A DNA stretch of 5,806 bases from Clostridia bacterium (GTDB lineage: Bacteria > Bacillota > Clostridia > Oscillospirales > Acutalibacteraceae). The stretch covers positions 1 through 5,806 of the forward strand of contig CAAGGN010000273.1 of assembly GCA_900769375.1 (NCBI GenBank). The letters are read 5' to 3'. The notes beneath the pieces were generated by a model, which saw nothing but the letters and a program-made list of their open reading frames with translations, had not been told where the DNA came from and ran no database searches. Position numbers and translations under genes: made by a program. Positions 1 to 5,806 of this stretch are shown here, piece after piece (position 1 is the first letter of the stretch; each line of letters begins with the position of its first letter).

Positions 1-611
1 GAGCCGATTTTCTTAGCTTCTGCGGGAGTCATAACTCTCTTTTGGTCTCCTATATCGCCGTCTGCAAAACGAACGCCGGGAGTTACGGTTAAAAATTCGT
101 TTCCGCAGATTTCGTGAACTTTACCCGCCTCTAAGGGTGAGCAAACAACACCGTCAAGTCCCGCTTTTTTAGCGTTGGCGGCATAGTGCATAACAACCTT
201 ATCAATGGGCTCTTTTATAAGCAGGTCATTTTCCATACTTTCCTGGTCGGTGGAGGTAAGTTGGGTTACGGCAATAAGCAAAGGTCTTGTGCCGTCTTCA
301 CGGGTAAGTCCTTCTAAAGCGGCTTCCATCATTCTTACTGTTCCGCCGGCGTGAAGATTACAGATATCAACATCCAAGTTTGAAAGCACATTCATTGCCT
401 TTTTAACTGTATTGGGAATGTCGTGAAGTTTAAGGTCAAGGAAAATCTTATGACCCCTCTTTTTAATTTCCTTTACAATCTGCGGGCCTTCAGCATAGAA
501 AAGTTCCATACCGATTTTAACAAAGGGTTTTCTCTCGGTAAACTTGTCAAGAAAGGCATAAACTGCCTCGGCGCTTGAAAAATCACAAGCAACAATAACA
601 TCCTTACCCAT
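1..611 (-). CDS. pyrF: Orotidine 5'-phosphate decarboxylase, 3' end cut off by the window edge
   Basis: PyrF decarboxylates OMP to UMP, the last step of de novo pyrimidine synthesis, as a cytosolic dimeric TIM barrel. I translated 203 complete codons from the ATG at 611-609, and the frame is still open at position 1. Visible family marks are Asp10 (ACDF), Lys32 (VKIG), the catalytic segment DLKLHDIPNTV at residues 59-69 with Asp59, Lys61 and Asp64, the substrate-loop segment TQLTST at 116-121, and the phosphate-binding TPGVR at 177-181. The Asp/Lys/Asp/Lys/Asp spacing matches the short B. subtilis-type enzyme of about 240 residues, not the longer mycobacterial type. About 30-40 C-terminal residues should be missing, including the usual VVGRPI phosphate-binding motif. 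The start is fixed by a strong AGGAGGAG 7 bases upstream and by the TAATG overlap with the pyrD stop, which suggests coupled translation. Position 9 is Cys where Leu is common in relatives, which is probably neutral. Confidence 0.97.
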   Translation of the reverse strand, partial: MGKDVIVACDFSSAEAVYAFLDKFTERKPFVKIGMELFYAEGPQIVKEIKKRGHKIFLDLKLHDIPNTVKKAMNVLSNLDVDICNLHAGGTVRMMEAALEGLTREDGTRPLLIAVTQLTSTDQESMENDLLIKEPIDKVVMHYAANAKKAGLDGVVCSPLEAGKVHEICGNEFLTVTPGVRFADGDIGDQKRVMTPAEAKKIG

Positions 612-1522
612 TATTTTACTCCTCCTATAATATCGCTTAATTTTTCTATATTATATTTTTTCATTACACTTGGTAACTCGTTTATAATGTCCCTACAAAC
701 ATAGGGATCAACAAGGTTTGCGGCGCCGATTTCTACTGCCGAGGCCCCCGCCAACATCATTTCGATAACATCTTCGGCCGAGGAAACACCGCCCATACCG
801 ATTACGGGAATATTAACGGCATTTGCCACCTGATAAACCATTCTGACTGCTACGGGGAAAATTGCGGGACCCGAAAAACCGCCCATTTTATTGGCAATTA
901 CGGGCTTACGGGTTTTAAGGTCAATTCTCATTCCAAGAAGGGTATTTATCAAACTGATACCGTCTGCTCCTGCTTCCTCGCAGGCCTTGGCGATAGCAAC
1001 AATATCGGTAACGTTTGGTGAAAGCTTGATTATAACGGGCTTGGTTGTTACCTTTTTAACAGCCCTTACAACCTCTGCCGCCGCTTCGGGACTTGTACCG
1101 AAACTCATACCGCCGCCATGAACATTGGGGCAACTGATATTAACTTCAAGCCAACCTACCTCTTGGCATTTATCGAGTTTTTCGCAGGTATAGGCATAAT
1201 CATCGACGGAAAATCCGCTTACATTTGCCATAACCTTTTTATTAAAGCATTTTTTAAGTTTAGGTAATTCCTCGCTTATTACCTTTTCTACCCCTGGGAT
1301 TTGAAGTCCTACGGCATTAATCATACCTTGCGGACATTCTGCAATTCGAGGTGTAGGGTTGCCGAAACGGGCATCTTTAGTGGTACCTTTAAAGGAAAAG
1401 GTGCCAAGCATATTTATATCATAAAATTCTGCAAACTCGTAACCATAACCAAAGGTGCCACTGGCAGGAATTATGGGGTTATCAAGCTCAATACCGCAGA
1501 GGTTCACACTTAAATTTCCCAT
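611..1522 (-). CDS. pyrD: Dihydroorotate dehydrogenase class 1B, catalytic FMN subunit
   Basis: This subunit oxidises dihydroorotate to orotate on FMN and passes the electrons to PyrK. The 303 residues are a normal full length for a class 1B PyrD. It begins with the family's typical N-terminus (ELDNPIIPASGTFG near residues 13-25). It then shows SFKGTT (43-48), RFGNPTPRI (52-60), NVSGFS (100-105), and the active-site loop NISCPNVHGG (128-137), where Cys131 is the catalytic base that marks class 1 enzymes (class 2 uses Ser). Next come KLSPN (166-170), the FMN/substrate segment LINTLLGMRID (191-201), GGFSGPA (214-220), GMGGV (242-246) and the phosphate-binding EIGAAN (264-269). There is no N-terminal membrane-anchoring extension, so it is cytosolic. 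The adjacent pyrK separates it from class 1A, the fumarate-linked form that works alone. The ATG is supported by an AAGGAGGAG site inside the end of pyrK. The gene overlaps pyrK by 13 bases and pyrF by one. Confidence 0.97.
   Translation of the reverse strand: MGNLSVNLCGIELDNPIIPASGTFGYGYEFAEFYDINMLGTFSFKGTTKDARFGNPTPRIAECPQGMINAVGLQIPGVEKVISEELPKLKKCFNKKVMANVSGFSVDDYAYTCEKLDKCQEVGWLEVNISCPNVHGGGMSFGTSPEAAAEVVRAVKKVTTKPVIIKLSPNVTDIVAIAKACEEAGADGISLINTLLGMRIDLKTRKPVIANKMGGFSGPAIFPVAVRMVYQVANAVNIPVIGMGGVSSAEDVIEMMLAGASAVEIGAANLVDPYVCRDIINELPSVMKKYNIEKLSDIIGGVK
619..626 (-). promoter_or_regulatory. Ribosome binding site of pyrF inside the end of pyrD
   Basis: Reading on the minus strand, AGGAGGAG lies 7 bases before the pyrF ATG (611-609) and falls within the last codons of pyrD (…DIIGGVK). 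The pyrD stop TAA (613-611) shares its last base with the ATG, giving TAATG. A strong site plus a stop/start overlap is the classic arrangement for ribosomes terminating pyrD to restart on pyrF. Confidence 0.85.
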
Positions 1523-2247
1523 AAAATCTCCTCCTTTTCAAGAACGGGGCCATCCTTACAAATTCTCTTGTAACCCGTAATGGTTTTACAAGAGCAACCC
1601 ATACAAGCGCCAAAGCCACATCCCATTCGTTCCTCAAAGCTCATCTGACCACTGGTTTTGGCGGTTTTATAAATGGCTTTAAGCATGGGCTCGGGTCCGC
1701 AGGTATAAAAATATGTATAATTAATTTCGCTCATAGCATCTGTTACAAAACCCTTAACGCCATAGCTTCCGTCTACCGTTGTAACTGTTACATCGGCGCC
1801 GAGGGCTTTGAATTCGTCCTCGTAAAAAACCTCATCCTTAGTATTAAAGCCGAGAACTACCGAAACCTTCTTGCCCTCTGCTATAAGCTTTTTAGCAAGC
1901 AAATATAAGGGCGGAACACCTACTCCTCCGCCTAAAAGCAGAGGTCTATCCCCTGCTTTAGAAAGGTCATAGCCATTACCTAAATCGGTGAGGATATCAA
2001 GTTTTGTACCCTCTTTCATAGTCGACATAACCTCGGTGCCTTTACCCACAACCTTATAAATTATAGTTATAACACCGCTTTCACAGTCACAAACGGAAAT
2101 AGGTCTTCTTAAATACATTCCGTCTATCTTTATATTGATAAACTGACCTGATTTAGTAAGACCCTCCGTATCACCGCAAAGTTCCATTTTATAAACGGAA
2201 GTAGCTATTTTTATATTGGATTTAACGGAATAAATTCCTTGTTTCAT
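1510..2247 (-). CDS. pyrK: Dihydroorotate dehydrogenase electron-transfer subunit (FAD, [2Fe-2S])
   Basis: PyrK carries electrons from the FMN of PyrD through a [2Fe-2S] cluster and FAD to NAD+, in a PyrD2PyrK2 complex. The 245 residues are close to the usual length. An N-terminal ferredoxin-reductase FAD domain includes the flavin-binding RRPISV (47-52). A nucleotide-binding domain follows with LLGGGVGVPPLY (104-115) and TCGPEPML (182-189). The C-terminal cluster region has Cys210, Cys215, Cys218 and Cys230 as likely iron ligands (C-x4-C-x2-C-x11-C), followed by KDGPV (231-235). Cys220 is an extra cysteine beside the third ligand, also common in relatives. The start ATG lies 10 bases after the carB stop, with AGGAGA overlapping that stop. 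The immediate PyrD neighbour and the KDGPV tail separate it from other ferredoxin-NADP+ reductase-like proteins. Oxygen-independent use of NAD+ suits an anaerobe, although aerobic Bacillota also have this enzyme. Confidence 0.97.
   Translation of the reverse strand: MKQGIYSVKSNIKIATSVYKMELCGDTEGLTKSGQFINIKIDGMYLRRPISVCDCESGVITIIYKVVGKGTEVMSTMKEGTKLDILTDLGNGYDLSKAGDRPLLLGGGVGVPPLYLLAKKLIAEGKKVSVVLGFNTKDEVFYEDEFKALGADVTVTTVDGSYGVKGFVTDAMSEINYTYFYTCGPEPMLKAIYKTAKTSGQMSFEERMGCGFGACMGCSCKTITGYKRICKDGPVLEKEEILWEI
1528..1536 (-). promoter_or_regulatory. Ribosome binding site of pyrD encoded within pyrK
   Basis: On the minus strand AAGGAGGAG is read in the pyrK frame as Lys-Glu-Glu (residues 238-240). 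It also serves as a near-perfect anti-16S match, 5 bases before the pyrD ATG at 1522-1520 (7 bases from the AGGAGG core). It decides the pyrD start and explains the 13-base gene overlap. Coupling would favour equal amounts of the two subunits of one complex. Confidence 0.85.
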
Positions 2248-2253
2248 TTAGAT

Positions 2254-2260
2254 TCTCCTA
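2254..2260 (-). promoter_or_regulatory. Ribosome binding site of pyrK overlapping the carB stop codon
   Basis: On the minus strand TAGGAGA spans the carB stop TAG (2260-2258) and ends 6 bases before the pyrK ATG at 2247. The 10-base gap between the genes holds only this site and its spacer, so no promoter or terminator fits here. Confidence 0.8.
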
Positions 2261-5200
2261 TGCGTCAATGGTTGAAATAGTTAGAGTGGTTTCCTCAAGT
2301 ACATCGAGAAGAACGCCTACTGTATCAAGAGCTGTAAAGATATTAACATTATTTTCAGTAGCGCATTTTCTTATCTCTTGACCATCCCTTGCACCGCCTG
2401 CAGAATCAATATCTTTGGTATTGATAACATAAGCGATATGACCCTGACGAATTGCCTCGGGTATTTCATCGCTATTTTCGCTGATTTTCTTAAGAACGTG
2501 GGTACGGATTCCGTTTTTCTTTAAGAAATCCGCGGTACCCGAGGTTGCCTCGATATTGAAGCCAAGATTATAGAATCTGCGGATATATGGTAACGCTTCC
2601 TCTTTATCCTTATCGGCAATAGTAGCGAAAACAGTGCCGTAATTCTGCACCTTCATACCCGATGCCTGCAACGCTTTATAAAGAGCGCGGTTCAACTTAT
2701 CATCATAGCCGATGGCTTCACCCGTTGACTTCATTTCAGGAGATAAATAAGCATCAAGACCTCTTATTTTATTGAAGGAGAATACGGGCACCTTAACGTA
2801 CCATCTATCCTTCTCTTTGGGATAGATATCAAATATTCCCTGCTCTTTTAATGACCTGCCGAGGATAACCTCAGTGGCAATATCGGCTAAACTATAACCC
2901 GTTGCTTTTGAAAGGAACGGAACAGTTCTTGAAGAACGGGGGTTAACCTCGATAATGAAGACATTATCATCCTTATCAACGATAAACTGGATATTATAAA
3001 GACCGATTATGCCGATACCGAGACCTAACTGTCTTGCATAGCGGAGAATTGTACCCTTAACCCTATCGGAAATACTGAAGGTGGGATATACGCTTATAGA
3101 GTCACCGCTATGGACACCGGTACGCTCAACAAGTTCCATAATACCGGGGACAAATATATCTCTACCATCGCAAATAGCGTCAATTTCCACCTCTTTACCT
3201 TGGATGTATTTATCTACAAGAACAGGTTTATCTTCATCAATTTCAACTGCGGTTTTAAGGTAGTGGCGAAGTTGCTCCTCGCTACCTACTATCTGCATTG
3301 CGCGACCGCCCAAAACGAAGCTTGGACGAACAAGCACGGGGTAACCGATTTCTTTAGCGGCGGCAATACCGTCCTCAATTTTAGTAACGGCGCGGCCCTT
3401 GGGTTGAGGAATATCAAGCTCGTGAAGAATTTTTTCAAAGCTATCGCGGTTTTCCGCTCTCTCTATTGCCTCGCAATCTGTGCCGATTATCTTAACTCCC
3501 CTCTTCATAAGGGGCTCAGCAAGGTTAATCGCAGTTTGACCGCCCAAGGATGCAATAACTCCTTCAGGTTTTTCGAAATCAAGTATATTCATAACATCTT
3601 CGGGAGTTAAGGGCTCAAAATATAGCTTATCTGCGGTTGTGTAATCAGTAGAAACGGTTTCGGGGTTATTATTGATAATAATTGCCTCGTAACCTGAATT
3701 TTTAATGGTTGTTACGGCGTGAACGGTGGAATAGTCAAACTCAACGCCCTGACCTATACGGATGGGACCCGCGCCCAAAACAACAATTTTCTTTTTATCT
3801 GTAAAAATTGAGGCATTTTCATCGGAATAGGATGAATAGAAGTAAGGAATATATGCGTTTGTATGGCAGGTATCAACCATCTTAAATACAGGGGTAATTC
3901 CCTTTTCTTTACGCAGATCATAAATGTCAATTTCTTTTGTATCCCAAAGTTTTGCGATAAACTTATCGCCAAAGCCCATCTTTTTAGCGGCTTTAAGAAC
4001 TTCAATATCGCCCTTATTTTCGGATAGTTTCTTTTCCATATCCGTAATATTTTTAATAGCGATAAGGAAATACTCGGTGATTTTGGTTATATCGTGAAGT
4101 TCTTTGGTGGAAACGCCTCTTCTTAAAAGCTCGGCTACGCAGAAGATATTATCATCCTTGAATTCTTTAAGATATTCGAACATATCCTCTTTTGTCATAG
4201 CAGAGAATTTAGGCATATAGAAATGGTCCACACCCGTTTCAAGAGAGCGAACAGATTTAAGTAAGCATTCTTCAAGGTTTGAGCCGATGCCCATAACCTC
4301 GCCCGTTGCCTTCATTTGAGTACCAAGAGTATTCTTGGCGCTTGCGAATTTATCAAATGGGAAGCGAGGCAATTTTGCTACAACATAATCAAGTCGGGGT
4401 TCAAAAGCAGCGGTGGTATTGGCAATCTGGATATCCTCGAGCGCCATACCAACGGCAATTTTAGCAGTTACCCTTGCGATAGGATATCCCGATGCTTTGG
4501 ATGCCAAAGCAGATGAACGGGAAACTCGGGGGTTAACCTCAATAAGATAATATTCACTTGTATTTGGATTAAGGGCAAACTGAACATTGCATCCGCCCTC
4601 AATTTTCAATTCGCGGATGATTTTAATGGCGCTATCGTTAAGCATTTTAAGGTCATGGTTGTTAAGTGTCATAATGGGGGCTACAACCAAGGAGTCACCC
4701 GTATGAACGCCGACGGGGTCGATATTTTCCATACCGCAGATAGTTATGGCGTTATCGTTAGAGTCACGCATAACCTCAAACTCAATTTCCTTATATCCCT
4801 TAACACTCTTTTCAATAAGCACCTGATGAACGGGTGAAAGTTTGAAGGCATTAAGACCGATTTCTACGAGTTCTGCCTCATTATAAGCAAAGCCGCCTCC
4901 TGTACCGCCCAAGGTGAAGGCCGGACGAAGCACTACGGGATAACCGATTCTTTCTGCCGCTTCTTTTGCTTCCTCAATGCTATATGTGATTTCAGAAGGA
5001 ATGGTGGGCTCACCGATGGACTGACAGAGCTCCTTAAAGAGTTCTCTATCCTCTGCTCTTTCGATACTCTTACTACTTGTACCTAAAAGTTCAACACCGC
5101 ACTCGCGAAGAATTCCCTTCTTTTCGAGCTGCATAGCAAGGTTAAGACCTGTTTGTCCGCCGATGCCCGGTACGATGGCGTCAGGACGCTCATATCTCAA

Positions 5201-5431
5201 AATTTTAGCGATATATTCAAGAGTAAGGGGCTCCATATAAACCTTATCGGCAATGGTGGTATCAGTCATAATGGTAGCGGGGTTAGAGTTGCAAAGCACA
5301 ACCTCATAGCCCTCTTCTTTAAGAGCTAAACACGCTTGCGTTCCCGCATAGTCAAATTCTGCTGCCTGACCGATAACAATAGGTCCTGAGCCGATTATAA
5401 GTATCTTTTTAATGTCTGTTCTCTTTGCCAT
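2258..5431 (-). CDS. carB: Carbamoyl-phosphate synthase large (ammonia) subunit
   Basis: CarB makes carbamoyl phosphate from bicarbonate, ammonia and two ATP. The ammonia normally comes from glutamine via CarA. The 1057 residues are close to the 1073 of E. coli CarB. The halves are homologous. The carboxyphosphate half (about 1-400) has GSGPIVIGQAAEFDYAG (14-30), Arg129, Arg169 (LRPAFTLGG), GVHTGDS (241-247) and EVNPRVSR (298-305). An oligomerisation region spans about 400-545. The carbamoyl-phosphate half (about 546-930) has GAGPIRIGQGVEFDYS (553-568), Arg662, VRPSFVLGG (701-709), GVHSGDS (772-778) and EVNPRSSR (828-835). A C-terminal MGS-like allosteric domain (about 931-1057) includes TSGTADFL (963-970). 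No glutaminase domain is fused at the N-terminus. The stretch before the allosteric domain reads VKVPVFSF, like the pyrimidine-specific B. subtilis enzyme, without the Glu that I recall binding ornithine in E. coli CarB. This suggests UMP control and not ornithine control. The start follows pyrC by 6 bases with AAGGAG at a suitable distance. No frameshift or stop was seen. Confidence 0.98.
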   Translation of the reverse strand: MAKRTDIKKILIIGSGPIVIGQAAEFDYAGTQACLALKEEGYEVVLCNSNPATIMTDTTIADKVYMEPLTLEYIAKILRYERPDAIVPGIGGQTGLNLAMQLEKKGILRECGVELLGTSSKSIERAEDRELFKELCQSIGEPTIPSEITYSIEEAKEAAERIGYPVVLRPAFTLGGTGGGFAYNEAELVEIGLNAFKLSPVHQVLIEKSVKGYKEIEFEVMRDSNDNAITICGMENIDPVGVHTGDSLVVAPIMTLNNHDLKMLNDSAIKIIRELKIEGGCNVQFALNPNTSEYYLIEVNPRVSRSSALASKASGYPIARVTAKIAVGMALEDIQIANTTAAFEPRLDYVVAKLPRFPFDKFASAKNTLGTQMKATGEVMGIGSNLEECLLKSVRSLETGVDHFYMPKFSAMTKEDMFEYLKEFKDDNIFCVAELLRRGVSTKELHDITKITEYFLIAIKNITDMEKKLSENKGDIEVLKAAKKMGFGDKFIAKLWDTKEIDIYDLRKEKGITPVFKMVDTCHTNAYIPYFYSSYSDENASIFTDKKKIVVLGAGPIRIGQGVEFDYSTVHAVTTIKNSGYEAIIINNNPETVSTDYTTADKLYFEPLTPEDVMNILDFEKPEGVIASLGGQTAINLAEPLMKRGVKIIGTDCEAIERAENRDSFEKILHELDIPQPKGRAVTKIEDGIAAAKEIGYPVLVRPSFVLGGRAMQIVGSEEQLRHYLKTAVEIDEDKPVLVDKYIQGKEVEIDAICDGRDIFVPGIMELVERTGVHSGDSISVYPTFSISDRVKGTILRYARQLGLGIGIIGLYNIQFIVDKDDNVFIIEVNPRSSRTVPFLSKATGYSLADIATEVILGRSLKEQGIFDIYPKEKDRWYVKVPVFSFNKIRGLDAYLSPEMKSTGEAIGYDDKLNRALYKALQASGMKVQNYGTVFATIADKDKEEALPYIRRFYNLGFNIEATSGTADFLKKNGIRTHVLKKISENSDEIPEAIRQGHIAYVINTKDIDSAGGARDGQEIRKCATENNVNIFTALDTVGVLLDVLEETTLTISTIDA

Positions 5432-5437
5432 TTTTTC

Positions 5438-5806
5438 TTACTCCTTATATACTGTTTTGCCGTTGCATACCGTTAGTACGCATTTTCCGTAAAGCTCCAT
5501 ATCCTCAAAGGGTGTTGCTTTACCCATAGATAAAAATTCATCTGAATTAACTTTATATTTTTCACTTAAATCCCAGACGGTGAAATCATTACCCAAGGGT
5601 ATATTAAATCGTTTTCGGGGATTTATCGACATAAGCTCTATTAACTTTTCAAGGGTTATAACGCCCGTTTTAACAAGGTGGGTATATAAAACCGAAAAGG
5701 CAGTTTCAAGTCCCACTATACCGAAGGCGCTTTTTTCGAGGCCTTTAGATTTTTCCTCCAGAGAATGAGGGGCGTGGTCGGTAGCTATCATATCAATAGT
5801 GCCATC
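5438..5806 (-). CDS. pyrC: Dihydroorotase, C-terminal part only (5' end beyond the window)
   Basis: Dihydroorotase closes N-carbamoyl-aspartate into dihydroorotate, the third step of the pathway, using a zinc-dependent amidohydrolase barrel. The last 122 codons are present. The frame is open through the right edge: the five codons before the first in-window Met read DGTID, completing the family motif DGTIDMIATDHAPH. That Met is therefore internal and not the start. The Asp in TDHAPH is the metal-site and catalytic Asp of the family. Downstream, FGIVGLETAF and SINPRKRFNI are typical of the end of the barrel. The final GKATPFEDMELYGK...VCNGKTVYKE is the C-terminal beta-sandwich that closes type I dihydroorotases. 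A full protein is usually about 425-430 residues, so roughly 300 should lie to the right, including the HxH zinc ligands. The allantoinase and hydantoinase relatives are possible by fold, but the pyrimidine operon settles the call. It ends TATAAGGAGTAA, so its last codons carry the carB ribosome binding site. Confidence 0.95.
   Translation of the reverse strand, partial: DGTIDMIATDHAPHSLEEKSKGLEKSAFGIVGLETAFSVLYTHLVKTGVITLEKLIELMSINPRKRFNIPLGNDFTVWDLSEKYKVNSDEFLSMGKATPFEDMELYGKCVLTVCNGKTVYKE
5441..5446 (-). promoter_or_regulatory. Ribosome binding site of carB within the last codons of pyrC
   Basis: On the minus strand AAGGAG, the Lys-Glu codons that end pyrC, precedes the pyrC stop TAA (5440-5438). 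It lies 9 bases before the carB ATG at 5431. The true gap between the genes is 6 bases (5432-5437), an A-rich spacer in the transcript. It supports this ATG as the carB start and a shared transcript with pyrC. Confidence 0.8.

Noticed and set aside
1557..1620. Extra cysteine (Cys220) next to the PyrK iron-sulfur ligands
   Set aside because: The GCSC arrangement resembles the CVC seen in B. subtilis PyrK as I recall it. The four usual ligands are all present, so there is no reason to propose an unusual cluster.
2925..2937. Perfect short inverted repeat GTTCTTGAAGAAC
   Set aside because: The arms are 6 bases with a single central base, too tight for an RNA hairpin. It falls on conserved CarB codons (SSRTV), so chance plus protein constraint explains it. 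It is not a plausible operator in mid-gene.
3110..3610. A 166-codon open frame on the plus strand
   Set aside because: It lies wholly antisense to carB, in a region where carB codes for strongly conserved ATP-grasp sequence. Its translation is low-quality and resembles no family, and it has no convincing ribosome binding site. It is a shadow of the carB codons.
3754..4005. An 83-codon open frame on the minus strand in another frame within carB
   Set aside because: It is an out-of-frame reading of the carB linker and second-domain start. The carB frame is intact throughout, so there is no sign of a frameshift or split gene.
2258..5431. Internal repetition between the two halves of carB
   Set aside because: The paired motifs (for example GVHTGDS/GVHSGDS and EVNPRVSR/EVNPRSSR) are the ancient duplication shared by all CarB proteins. 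They are not a recent tandem repeat.
5438..5791. Possible short stand-alone protein starting at the Met at 5791
   Set aside because: The frame is open to the right edge, and the five preceding codons (DGTID) complete the conserved dihydroorotase motif. This is the tail of a longer pyrC and not a small gene or a truncated pseudogene.

Overview
This window is the interior of a de novo pyrimidine (UMP) biosynthesis operon. All genes are on the minus strand, so transcription runs from high to low coordinates. In that order they are pyrC (dihydroorotase, 3' end only), carB (carbamoyl-phosphate synthase large subunit), pyrK (dihydroorotate dehydrogenase electron-transfer subunit), pyrD (class 1B dihydroorotate dehydrogenase catalytic subunit) and pyrF (OMP decarboxylase, 5' portion only). 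pyrC is cut by the right edge and pyrF by the left edge. The operon therefore continues in both directions.

The paired PyrK/class 1B PyrD, the B. subtilis-like PyrF, the strong AGGAGG-type ribosome binding sites and a moderate GC content (low 40s percent by eye) suggest a member of the Bacillota, most likely an anaerobic clostridial lineage. This is inferred from protein style and gene order. No rRNA or other marker is present to fix the taxonomy.

Layout by position: 1-611 pyrF; 611-1522 pyrD; 1510-2247 pyrK; 2258-5431 carB; 5438-5806 pyrC. Non-coding DNA is almost absent: 6 bases between pyrC and carB, and 10 bases between carB and pyrK. pyrK and pyrD overlap by 13 bases, and pyrD and pyrF overlap by one base (TAATG). 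Each ribosome binding site lies within or across the end of the preceding gene. There is no room for an internal promoter, terminator or regulatory RNA between genes, and no stretch of more than 10 bases lacks a gene.

Together the genes cover carbamoyl phosphate synthesis (CarB), ring closure to dihydroorotate (PyrC), NAD+-linked oxidation to orotate (PyrD with PyrK) and final decarboxylation to UMP (PyrF). Not visible are carA (the glutaminase subunit), pyrB and pyrE. The absence of carA between pyrC and carB, where B. subtilis has it, is the one real departure from the textbook order. I see no mobile element, CRISPR array, RNA gene, broken gene or novel system. This is a well-preserved housekeeping region.
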